DNA from: Sipunculus nudus | Lineage: Eukaryota; Annelida; Sipuncula; Golfingiida; Sipunculidae | Assembly (NCBI GenBank): GCA_026874595.1 | Contig: CM049311.1 | Location: 58,655,953 to 58,719,952 of the forward strand | Reading direction: 5' to 3' | Length of the DNA: 64,000 nucleotides | Part shown: one piece after another, positions 54,763 to 64,000 of the stretch | How the letters are laid out: each line of letters begins with the position of its first letter | Numbering within the stretch: position 1 is the stretch's first letter | The notes under the pieces: model-generated | The model's database searches: none | What the model was told of the DNA's origin: nothing | What the model saw: the letters and a program-made list of their open reading frames with translations, nothing else | Position numbers and translations under genes: made by a program

Positions 54763-55453
54763 TTTAAATATGTTATGGACTTATTGACTTTTTCAATTTC
54801 TTGTCATTTTAATCAAGTATACTTTCAGTCTTTTGAAACATGGATAAGATGGATTCCAATATGCTTTGTTTATTTCATCTCAAGCTTTATCTGAGCCATG
54901 GATAAGTTGGTTTCATATATAATATTTTGTTTATTTTTAGTGACATGAACTGAATATTACTTGTTATACTCTCAGATACAGCCGGCACAGCCGTTCGTTC
55001 AAGGTAGAGAATCACTGCATTTGTTCATTTCGAGGTCTGAGCACATAAGATTGGTTAATATCTATTAGTAGTGATAATTACTAGTCAGTATCTTGTTTAG
55101 CATATATGGTAAAATTTCTAGTTGAATGTAGGCCAGGGTGATTATATATTTCATGTGCTTATTTGCAGCGGAAGATCTGCTGAGTTAGATAAATAGTAAT
55201 TGTTGTGCATGTCTAGAGTACAACTACATAAAGCAGCTGGGGTCCAGCTGAGATAGTGTGTGAGGTTTTTATTTAAAATACAGATGCTTACACTGTTGAG
55301 ATAACATTTGACTTATATTTAACAAATGGGCAGAAATAGAATGTATAATTTTATATAATCAATTATATATATCTACTATAACTTGTTCAACAATAATTAA
55401 CTTAGATATCCCTGACAAGACATGTGGTCATGTCTTTCTGTGGGTGGGGGTAA
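54763..55453 (+). other. Gypsy element 2 untranslated 3' region with polypurine tract
   Basis: No env or other ORF. The G-rich tract GTGGGTGGGGGTAA (about 55440-55453) directly before the 3' LTR is the likely plus-strand primer. The rest is AT-rich. Confidence 0.7.
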
Positions 55454-55758
55454 TGTAACACTGGGACCGACACACAGCACATGGTCCAGCTGACAGTGTG
55501 ACCCTTAGCTAAGGTCACCCCGGGTCAGCTTGCCAGCTATACTCATTAATCTGGGGAATGTCCCATCCAAGCTGGCCGGCCTGGCGCCTGTGTATAATGT
55601 ATATCCACTTGACCAAGACAGGGCTGCTGGGGTATCAATGACAGGGAGGGGTTAGTTTAGATGGGAAAATTTAGTCTGGATCGAGCGTTGACTCCGTGTA
55701 GATGTACAAGTATGGAATAAAGGACATTGTGAGATTCTTGTGTTGTTACAAGTTTACA
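55454..55758 (+). repeat. 3' LTR of gypsy element 2
   Basis: 305 bp, same length and borders as the 5' LTR, with two substitutions by direct reading. Confidence 0.95.
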
Positions 55759-56085
55759 GGGGCGTCCGGCCGTCCGGGCGTCCGTTAGGAGGGCACAAAT
55801 CGGAACCCCTGGTCCTAGAAAATTCTTAGTGAATATCCAGGGAGGTCAATTAAAAATATCATAGGAAACCTGAAATAAGGTCTGTGCGACCAATATTCCC
55901 GAAGCTATGGGGCTTGTAAGTGTCCCCCAGAATAATTAAATATTTGATACAAAACCTCCAGTATCTTGATAATTTATGCATGGATTGTCATAAATATTGC
56001 CTTGAATATTGACCATGACTAATTTTGTCAGTTCCGGAACAATGGTGGCGCCACCTGCATTTTTCTGGGGGTTTTTTAACTTTTT
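55759..56085 (+). mobile_element. Right part of the A2 copy interrupted by gypsy element 2
   Basis: Resumes with GGGGCGTCCGGCCGTCC, then AGGAGGGCACAAATCGGAAC, GTCCTAGAAAATTCTTAGTG, ACAAAACCTCCAGTATCTTG and GGTGGCGCCACCTGCAT (from 56044), colinear with 41695-42000. It breaks off after about 56085 with no 3' hairpin. Confidence 0.82.
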
Positions 56086-58359
56086 TTTTCATTAGGCTGC
56101 ACCTCCCTTTGGAAAAAGCCTGTAGACCTCACACAGTTATCTACTTATGTTATCAGCAGGATGCCACTCAGTGGTGATTGTGATGACAGCATGGTATAGT
56201 AAATGTGTCTGCATTGTAAGTGACCTTCTCTGCAGCTGTTTCATATCAACAGGAATCAAGCAGCCTTGTCACCTGGGGAAGTGGTCATTCGAAAGGAACA
56301 GCCCTGCACTGGTGCCCAACAGATTCTAAGATACTTTTTAATAGCAGTTTACTGTTGAAGGCATTTATTAGAAATATAATTTGGTTTTTCTTTTAAACTT
56401 GATAGTTATGTATGTACTAAAGAAGGGAAGCTGACATTTTATTTGAGGGAAGGCCATGGGAAAGGATGTCTCTTTCCCATATTGTATGAAAATTCAAAAT
56501 GAGCTCTCTGAAGGAATCATTATCTAAAATATTAAGTAACTTAATTTATGTTCTTGAAACTGCTATGATCCTCAGCATTTCCAACAATGCCTTCTGTATA
56601 CCCCTATATACATATCACAATAGTCACCTCAAACTCTGGATCAACGTGCAGATAAATTTAACAGACATTGATAAAGTTAGCACAAGGAAATGGTAAATAA
56701 TAAAGCAACACTTATGGCAGTGACATATTCCCTATTTTATGTTTTTGTTTTATTCATATTCCACAGAAATTTCTTTTATTCACCTTATACTATAGTTGAC
56801 CAAGTGTTTCTTGTAAGAACCTTCACGATTATAGTAAAATAAGTTAAAATCAACCAAAACAGATCCAACTCACTTGCAATTATGTGTACATATTTGTAGA
56901 GAAATATTAGTTGCCAGCATTCTTATTATTTTAAGATAAAGAATGCAGGTGTTACAACAGAGTATGATGATGCACAAAATATCAGTCTTTGTGAAACATT
57001 ATATAAGCATTAGGCTTAATTCATTGTTGGAAATGCATGAAACTACTGAGTGTATGACTAACACCCGATTCTACCAAATTATAAAAGAACTTAAAGGATT
57101 TTGAACTAGCTGTGTTACTTAAAAGATCATATACCCACCTATTGCAACCCAATATGAATGACTGTTTGATTATATCTCTCCCACCAAATGTCCTGTGTTG
57201 CTTGAAAACAGGCTGCTGTGTCACACATCTGCATAGATGTCAACCATAATTTATGTGGAGTATTTAGGTTCTGTAATTTATGAATAAGTTTTGTATGACT
57301 AGCCCAGTTTTTAAATTTAGTTGGTTAATATAGTGTACCAGTTATTGCTTGAATAATATATAGACATATCCGATGTTTGCAATCAAAGCCCCCCAACTAG
57401 CGCATGCATACTGGGCTGTAAGCTTAAGGCAAGAAGCACAGCCCAACTTGACTGCCAGCCATATAATCAGCACAGTTTACATATATAATAGCTTCACTGT
57501 ATCTTTGACCAGTATCAAAATAACACTACATGTACTCTGTCATGGCCCACAATAACTTTAATTATCCCAATAAATTAGGCTACACACTTAAAACACTTGA
57601 AATAAAAGGCACAAGCCTATTTACTGCAACATATCATATTTGGTTCTATCAGAGTGACACTTGTGAACATAAGATTGCAGGACAGAAATAATAAAGTAGT
57701 TTAATTATCTAAGAAGACCCTTTTTAATGTAGCTTATACAACTTGAAAATATGTTCAATTTTAGTGGAAAAAAAAATTACATTATTTATAACAGTAGTTT
57801 ATAACTTGCATGAAAATACACTGAATGGTGCAGTCTCCCCTAAATTTATTACAACCGAATATACAAGAATATCCAACTGTTGATTCAGTCTCCTCTCTTA
57901 AACACCCTTTTATAGTGCCCCGTGGAGTTAAATTTATATATGTATATCATAATCTTGTAAATTTGCCAAAACTTATCAGAGGCCTATAAATGTGTGTGTG
58001 TGTGTGTGTGTCAATAGTGCTGCAACGAGTGAGACCTCAAAATTCAATCAAAATTAAACAACTTTATATAGGATATCATGTTTTTTGTGACCAACTGACA
58101 ATAAGGACAAATACAAAAAAATTTATATATGGCATATAAAAATTTAGTTTAAACTGACTCCCCCCCCCCCCCCATCCCATTAAATATTACATATATCATG
58201 AAATCCCTGCCCATTAGTCACTATTCACATCTGAATGCCAATCCTTATTTCAAACGGGGCAATAATGCCCCTCCCACCAAAAACTTCCATATTTTAATAA
58301 AATAATGTAGTATTTATTCAAAATAAATTCAACACCTTGTCTGGGTTTCCACTAGTATT

Positions 58360-58451
<92 letters not shown>

Positions 58452-58799
58452 ACTATAAAGTATTTCATATGAGCCATGAATGAAAAAAGGCACCTTGCAA
58501 ATTTTGGTTAAAATCTTATTATTATTGTTTTTTAATAATAATTACCGGAAGGGGAAACTGATATATTTAAACAATGTAAAGAATGAATTCCTTTGCTGTA
58601 TTATTGTTATCATTATAGGTGTAATTTAGGTGTAGTAGTCGATAAATGCTAAGGTTTGTGTTCATTTGAAAGAAAAAGCCATGGTGTTGTAAAATTTGTT
58701 ATGTTAAATTGTGGTTAAAAATTTGTGGCATATGATTAGAACATGAAATAATTAAGATTGATATAAATTAAATTGATTAAAACTGTAAAAAAAATAATG
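56086..58799. other. Intergenic; no confirmed gene
   Basis: AT-rich. It contains a possible exon-like stretch after TTCTCTGCAG at 56237 (open about 40 codons, including SPGEVVIRKEQPCTGAQQIL), a GT microsatellite (about 57990-58010), a poly-C run (about 58160-58173) and a long AT microsatellite (58362-58449). No repeat family with known ends was recognised. Confidence 0.45.
58362..58449. repeat. AT dinucleotide microsatellite
   Basis: (AT)n of about 88 bp with one AAATA interruption. It is self-complementary and likely length-polymorphic. Confidence 0.95.
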
Positions 58800-59350
58800 T
58801 CAAAATAATGCTGCCCGCCTCGCGCTTAAAAAGCGAAAGAGTGATCAAGTCACGCTGCTACTCGCATAGCTCCATTGGCTTCCTGTAAAATATCACATCA
58901 TTTACAAAATCACAGTTCTTGCTTACTGTCACTTCCATGGATCAGTGCCACCACATATGTCAGCAAATTAGATATTTATTGGCCTTTGCGTACCTTGCGA
59001 TCAGTTTTTTAAACCTTAAAATACCAAAATGCCACATGAAAGTTGGTGAACTTTCCTTTAGACACATAGCCCCTAAGGTTTTAAATTCCCTCTCCACTAT
59101 AAAACCAACTTAAAAAACTTTTCTTTGGCAAGCCTTGGGTGATTAATATGTGTATATACTTCTTTTAAGTTGTCCCAAAATAGGAGCATACTCTGGCGAT
59201 AGAGAAAAGATTATGCCGGGGGGGGGGGGGGGGAGGTTCAGGGGATCATTTTTTTTTTAGTAAAATGTGTGTGCTTTGTTTGTGTGTATGTTAGGCTTAG
59301 AACTGTGAGTCAGACTATTGGAGTTTTTGTGCTATATAAATAGTTTTTAT
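58800..59350 (+). mobile_element. CR1/L2-type LINE 3' remnant
   Basis: Readable across stops are AARLALKKRKSDQVTLLL, LHWLPVKYHIIYKITVLAYC and SVPPHMS, matching the (A)ARL...LHWLPV..RI.YK...L.YK signature of CR1/L2 ORF2 tails, followed by a KVLNSLSTIK-like segment. The 3' end GTGCTATATAAATAG at about 59329-59343 is a typical LINE tail. A poly-G run (about 59218-59233) interrupts it. Confidence 0.7.
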
Positions 59351-59554
59351 TGTTAGTAGTTATTCAGGAACATGGGAGTAAAAGGGGGGGGGGCACAATA
59401 TGTTGCATGTCTCCTGTCTCCGAATTTCAACTAGGGTAAGAGATGTTGAAAATAGTCTTAAAATACTTTACACAAATGCCGGGATGAATGATAGCCCCAC
59501 TTATTATTTTCATAAATAAAAATGGTATAATTTATCATCATTATTTTATTTAGA

Positions 59555-59611
59555 ACACGGCTCCTGCAACCACTGGCAAAGATCCTCTGCCCACTTGGAC
59601 TAAATTATGGC
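59555..59611 (+). other. Exon-like open stretch, unassigned
   Basis: Follows TTATTTTATTTAG and ends at a potential donor GTAACA. One frame reads TRLLQPLAKILCPLGLNYGN and another PATTGKDPLPTWTKLW. There is no family match and no neighbouring exon, so it is kept only as a possibility. Confidence 0.15.
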
Positions 59612-59764
59612 AATATGGTAACACTGTTTTGGATGTCAATATCATGTGCACTCTGGCATTAGCGCATTGCTGAATTTAATCAAGATATTGTATAATTCTT
59701 ATTCTAAACCAAAGCAATCCTGGACAGATATCATATATCTATTGTTGTAATATAATATAATTTA

Positions 59765-59870
59765 ATTTATTCACTTAATACCGCGCCACCTTCCAACACT
59801 CAGTGTTGCTCAGGGGCGCCTTACAATAACATGCATAATTTGAGTTAAAATTTAAGTTGTTAGTATATAT
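59765..59870 (-). mobile_element. LINE 3' tail, minus strand, interrupted by fold-back element
   Basis: Nearly identical to the 3' tail of the minus-strand LINE at 24245-24345 (shared CACCTTCCA, CTCAGTGTTGCT, TTACAATAACATGCATAATT, GAGTTAAAATTTAAG). The fold-back element starts at 59871. No continuing LINE coding sequence was recognised beyond 60842. Confidence 0.65.
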
Positions 59871-60842
59871 GTCAAGGCCCAGATCGCTATCTGGACGGAT
59901 CTTAGATCTGTCCAGCCCAAATTGCGATCGCAGTTCAGGCCGGCCCAAACTGCAATCGCAATCCAGGCTGGCCAAATCTTAGATCCGTCCAGCCTAGACT
60001 GCGATCGCAGTTTAGCCCGGCCCAGACTGCGATCCTGTCTTTCTTGCTTCAGGATTGCAATCTGGTCTGGACAGATCTAAGATCAGTCCAGCCGAGATTG
60101 CGATCCTAAACTTGACCAGCCCATATTACGATCCATGCTTTTACGATCACAGGAGTGAAACATTGGTTGTTTTACCAACTCATTTGGTATTGCATTGTAC
60201 CATTTTCCCATTATAAATACAATTATAATACAGAAAGGCAATTTTCACTCCTTCATATCACAGGAGTGAAGCATGGGATGTATTACCAACTCATTTAGTA
60301 ATGCATGGTTGTTGAAAAAAGGTAACAAGGAACCCATTTCTCAGCTATGAAACCATTATAAGAATAAAAAATAAGTCAAGCATAAGAACACCCTATAAAT
60401 TGTACAAGGATAAAACTAGAGATGGGCAAGTTTAATTTTATTAACATAAATTGAGGAACCAGCAATACAAATTTTGATTATTTACATAGTCTTGTGACAG
60501 CTGATACAGCCACGAGTCTTAATATTATAAGTGAAACATATTGACATATTTAATCAGTACTTGTCCGAGTAAAATTTAAAATTTTTACATAATTTAATTT
60601 TTTTATTAATTTTAAAATAACTATAAATTAACAAGCTGAAACATTTGGATCGCATGGATCGCAATATGGGCTGGTCAAGTTTAGGATCGCAACCTTGACT
60701 GGACAGATCTTAGATCTGTCCAGTCCAGATTGCGATCCTGAAGCAAGAAAGACAAGATCGCAATCTGGGCCAGACTAAACTGCGATCGCAATTTGGGCTG
60801 GACAGATCTAAGATCCGTCCAGATCGCAATCTGGGCCTTGAC
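59871..60842. mobile_element. Fold-back element with long GATC-rich inverted arms
   Basis: Left arm (59871 to about 60138) starts GTCAAGGCCCAGATCG. Right arm (about 60648-60842) ends in its inverse, CGCAATCTGGGCCTTGAC. The arms are roughly 90 percent alike by eye, and the left has an extra internal duplication of about 80 bp. Each arm is built of shorter palindromic modules such as GGACGGATCTTAGATCTGTCC-type segments, TTGCGATCGCAA-type segments and CTGTCTTTCTTGCTTCAGGA. The AT-rich centre holds a two-copy direct repeat (ATCACAGGAGTGAA ... ACCAACTCATTT, near 60146 and 60258). The flanks are AT repeats, so the target duplication is ambiguous. No ORF. Confidence 0.82.
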
Positions 60843-61410
60843 ATATATATATATGAAACATTGTATGTTACCTAAAATAATGCAAAAAGGTTATTAACAT
60901 ACAGTCAAAATTCATTTTATTTATTTTATGGTCATGTAAAAAACATTACCCAGAATCATTTCTTATTAAAATATCAGGTATATCTTTTGGGTCTGCTCAC
61001 CTGATTTAAGGTTTTGGTCATGTTTGATTAATTTTTTTTTGTAATTTTTGTTGGATTGTTTTTTTAATATTTGACTTCAAACTTTCATGTGCAAACAATA
61101 TTTTTTTTAAGATCGAGAGATATCCATTTTTACTTTTAACATTACATATGGAAACTATTCTTCATCAATGAAAGCTTAGCTCCAAGTTTTCTGTCCTTTA
61201 TCACTCATTCTTCCTTTCCTCTCACTCTGATTGTGTGTGTTAAATGTGTAAACATGAATATAAAAAAGTCATTGTGCTACTTCACATTTTCCCTTGCACA
61301 TGCATGAACTCCTGCACATTTTTCATTAAAATAGTTTCCAAACATGATCATTTTTCTTCAAATATGAAACATGTCACAGAGTTCATGCGTGATGACACTA
61401 TCCCTCCTTA
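60843..61410. other. No gene seen
   Basis: AT-rich spacer after the fold-back element. Nothing recognised. Confidence 0.5.
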
Positions 61411-62482
61411 AGCTGGGCTCACACTATATACTTACGTTCACCAACACCAGTCTTCATGTTGAAATCTGCGTGTAAAAGCCACAGGTTTGGCATGCAACTG
61501 ATGCTTTCCCTGATGTCGGGGAGGAACAGAGTTTCGGCCTATTCTCAAGGACACTTCTGCTAATACATTAGGCCTTAATGAGATTTTTAATGATTTACAA
61601 GGCATAGATCCACTCTGTGTACAGCCAAAAAGGGAAGATAACAGAGCCATATTCGTGAAATTAGAAGTAATATTAGGACCAACAGTTTGTATTTTCAAAG
61701 TCTTTGGCATTATTATATATATTATTGTTATCTGATATTGTTTCCGATTTATTGAGGATCAGATTTAAGAATTGATAAAACCTTACATAAGTTTATTTTA
61801 GTGATATCCATGGTGAATAAAAATTTAGAGAGGAACAGTTAAAAACAATCATAGAAAAAAATTTCATACTAATTTATCAGAAGCGGATCCAGAGGGGGGG
61901 TCCAAGGGGACACCCCTTTCTCACCCGAAGCAACCTTTTTTAAGGGGTTTTAGACGAAATTTTGCGGCCTGGTCCCCCCCCCCCACTTTTCCGGACCTGA
62001 TGACCTTTTTTTTAGGATTTTCCTAAGTCCCCCTGGGTTGGACCCCTCCTTTTCCTAAATCCTGATTCCGCCCCTGTTTATACTACTGTATAATAATTCC
62101 ATTTATTTAGAATATCCTGGTTAACATTATTGGATACAGGTCTGTAAAAAAGTGTAATTCTCATCAACTCAGTATTCCATTACATTGTGAATATTATTTT
62201 TTAATAAGTGATTATAAATATCAATTTCCTATATAAAATTATCTTCATACCATTTCACCTTTTTAAGATCATACCACTGCCCAGATAAATTTACATATTT
62301 AATTCCTTCTTTTTACTTCTTTAAATTTTAGCTCATACCAAAGTAGAAACATGATATAAACATGCTATAAATATGCATGTCCACTGACACAAATCTGGAG
62401 TCTGAACACACTGTCAGCACTCTTTAAGTGACCACTGGCCAGGGTCTGCAAGCACATGTCTGTAGTGTGAACCCAGCTTTAG
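61411..62482. mobile_element. MITE candidate with AAGCTGGGTTCACACTA-type ends
   Basis: The left end CTTAAGCTGGGCTCACACTA (61409-61428) and the right end GTAGTGTGAACCCAGCTTTA (62461-62480) are inverse to each other over about 18 bp with one or two mismatches. Such GCTGGGTTCACACTA ends are common on invertebrate non-autonomous DNA elements. The left flank has TTAA, while the right has TTTA, so a TTAA target is not confirmed. The interior has no convincing gene and hosts a second MITE. Confidence 0.5.
61878..62076. mobile_element. Short MITE candidate (hAT-like ends)
   Basis: The left end CAGAAGCGGATCCAGAGGGG and the right end TAAATCCTGATTCCGCCCCTG are imperfect inverted repeats of the CAGGGGCGGATCCAGG type, which is characteristic of hAT-like MITEs. 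It is 199 bp, C/G-run rich and nested in the candidate at 61411-62482. No exact 8-bp target duplication was seen. Confidence 0.55.
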
Positions 62483-62699
62483 CTTGACAATGTTCATGTT
62501 GGGGACAGCAGTGACTCCTGGCATTCTCAGTGGGTAAACAGATACTGTGCAGACACTGGTACTGACAAGAGCAAGTATGATAGGGAGCATGCTGACCAGG
62601 CTTGACAAATGGTGCCTGTCTGATCAAGGGATAAACCCAGTTTGCCGATACCCCAGGTTGAGCTCTATATGCCGGGGTAGGAAGACTTCATAGAGTAAA

Positions 62700-63289
62700 G
62701 GAAGGTGTAACGATATGTTTGCTATTTTTGAGACCGTCAAACGACAGCAATCCTGCAAGTTTCTCAGCTGTAGTTTCACCTGGTGTCCTGAAACCAGGTA
62801 TGTTTTATGAACATGACTATTTCCTTCAGTTGCAGAAGACTGGTGGTGCCACCTGTATTTTTTCTCCCACCAAATCACAGCAATGTCAGTATTTAGATGT
62901 GATGTTATCTAGTGTGCATTTATTGATCATAATTAGTTTCTTCAGTTCCTACCCTCTGAACTTATCGTGTGTGGCATTGTCCGTCGTCCGTTGTCCATCG
63001 CACCGTCAACAATGATAGGAAAGGGAAAGGTTATGGTATATATTATGCAATTTGATTTGGGGCAGATAAGATTTATATAATCAATCATTTTTGTGTTGCG
63101 TGAAACCATGACAGTATTAAAGCAGTGATGTTTGTGTTATTAGTTCTTGTTCAAATTGTTTATAACTTTTATTGTTCATATACATGTACATGGTTCACAT
63201 GAACTTGAAAAGTAATGGTCCAGCATTGAAGCATTATAACTGACGTGTATCCCATTGCACAGGTTTGCATCAGGGCTGTAGGCCTTGTT
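62700..63289 (+). repeat. Family A2/E-related fragments
   Basis: Contains TTTGAGACCGTCAAACGACA, TTCTCAGCTGTAGTTTCACC, GGTGTCCTGAAACCAGG, GGTGGTGCCACCTGTATTTT (about 62841) and a GTCCGTCGTCCGTTGTCC stretch (about 62980). It closes with the family E tail GCATTGAAGCATTATAAC ... GGGC-TGTA-GGCC-TTGTT at 63289. It resembles a patchwork of element pieces. Confidence 0.5.
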
Positions 63290-63299
63290 TCTATTTTTT

Positions 63300-64000
63300 T
63301 CTTTTTTTTTGAGACCGTCAAATGACAGCAATTATGTCGGGTTCTAAGCTATGGTTTCATCCAGTGTCCTGAAACTCAGTGTGATTCCTGATAATGATTG
63401 ATTTCTTCACTGGTGGTGCCACCTGTATTTTTTTGTTCACTTCTCCTTTATACTGAGACTGCCAAATTATATAGATACTATAACGCTCTTTACACAGCGC
63501 TTTACCCATAGGCCAATTACCTATATCGTAAGCGCTCTTTGTTATGACCTTGTATCCTGAATCTCTACACCAGAGGGGAGCACTGTATTTTGGTCAAATC
63601 AGATGAGACCCTGTGCTGGAAGCAAAACGGTTTACCAGCCAAGCGAGGAATACACGAAGCCAATGTTATTCATTTCGTTTTGAGTGACAGCTCATCGCCC
63701 CTGTTTGAACAGGCCACAGGCTCAGAGAGAATTGCCCCTCATGTGGTTTCTGGACGGAGCCTGATGCCTGTCGAGTGTTTGTTGATTTGCATTTGGTTGG
63801 CTGATAGTCAAATCAGCAGTTTTGTAAGCAGACAGTTCCATGTGCACCATCTTGTGTTTAAATGCATCATAAACGGTCAAAGCAGGAAGAGGGAAAATCA
63901 GTAGCTTCTATAGAACCGCAAGATTTCCGCTGCTTCGGGAGCGTATCCGAATGTCCACATATTTGTTTCCAGGTGATAACTCCAGTTTGGATTGACATAT
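63300..64000. other. A2-like fragments and unassigned sequence
   Basis: 63305-63435 repeats the GAGACCGTCAAATGACAGCA ... GTGGTGCCACCTGTATTTTT block seen at 62725-62860. 63590-63904 is an open frame of 104 codons with no recognised domain. From about 63940 the A2 interior phrase GTGATAACTCCAGTTTGGAT returns and runs off the window end. Confidence 0.4.

Larger units (their letters stand above)
49641..55758 (+). mobile_element. Ty3/gypsy LTR retrotransposon, element 2, nearly intact
   Basis: A 6.1-kb element with two 305-bp LTRs that differ at only two positions, a primer-binding site, gag, pol (protease, RT, RNase H, integrase) and a purine-rich tract before the 3' LTR. There is no env. Order PR-RT-RH-IN places it in Ty3/gypsy. 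The very low LTR divergence (2/305) indicates a recent insertion. Defects seen are one in-frame TAG between RNase H and integrase and a frameshift near the pol 3' end. No clear target-site duplication was found: the left flank ends CGGAA and the right begins GGGGC. Confidence 0.95.

Noticed and set aside
61438-61710. 90-aa minus ORF
   Set aside because: No family recognised, and it lies inside a MITE candidate.
63590-63904. 104-aa ORF
   Set aside because: No recognised domain or splice context, and it is surrounded by A2 fragments. Not enough to call a gene.
1-64000. tRNA or rRNA genes
   Set aside because: No convincing B-box with a matching cloverleaf, and no rRNA-like segment, was seen by eye. 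The TGGCGCAGTCGG at 49948 is a retroelement primer-binding site.

Overview
The window is a stretch of an invertebrate nuclear genome. It is AT-rich, has GT-AG introns, and is dominated by transposable elements. The style of the interspersed repeats (short palindromic ends, GTCC/GTCT microsatellites, 3' hairpins) and the gypsy elements point to a marine lophotrochozoan, most likely a mollusc. That taxonomic call is inference. No prokaryotic gene, CRISPR array or convincing tRNA was seen.

Only one host gene is clear: PEX7, the WD40 receptor for peroxisomal PTS2 cargo. It runs on the + strand over at least 8490-30688 in eight visible exons whose reading phases all join. The first coding exon lies upstream of the window. 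Its introns have collected a degraded gypsy element, Helentron-like repeats, LINE fragments and a 45-bp minisatellite that ends about 24 bp before the last exon. A well-formed 42-nt candidate cassette exon lies at 28473-28514.

Layout. 1-8489: copies of repeat family A, some nested or duplicated. 8490-30688: PEX7, with gypsy element 1 (minus strand, 9223-14011, one LTR left), family B (14499-15520), LINE remnants (16050-17060 plus, 24225-24790 minus), subfamily A2 copies (24831-28040) and the minisatellite (29685-30580). 31036-32440: diverged tandem arrays. 33109-34683: a 197-bp satellite in eight near-identical copies. 35471-37987: a complete A1 copy. 38350-42936: further arrays and a complete A2 copy. 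43114-46234: mostly unique sequence with a small Polinton-like coding remnant and a Helitron-type 3' terminus. 47015-48447: a decayed MADF-domain gene that keeps its intron. 49641-55758: gypsy element 2, nearly intact, inserted in an A2 copy. 56086-64000: intergenic, with LINE remnants, a fold-back element made of GATC-rich inverted arms (59871-60842) and nested MITE candidates (61411-62482).

The most interesting pattern is a shared layout across several unrelated repeat families (A1/A2, B, C, E): a palindromic 5' end, a GTCY microsatellite, tandem internal units often carrying a GGTGGCGCCACC-type palindrome, an inverted copy of the 5' end, a 3' hairpin, and a terminus of the type CTAGTT or CTTGTT. 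This matches what is known of DINE/HINE elements, the non-autonomous partners of Helentrons (rolling-circle transposons). Gypsy element 2 also shows a textbook -1 frameshift heptamer exactly at the gag stop.
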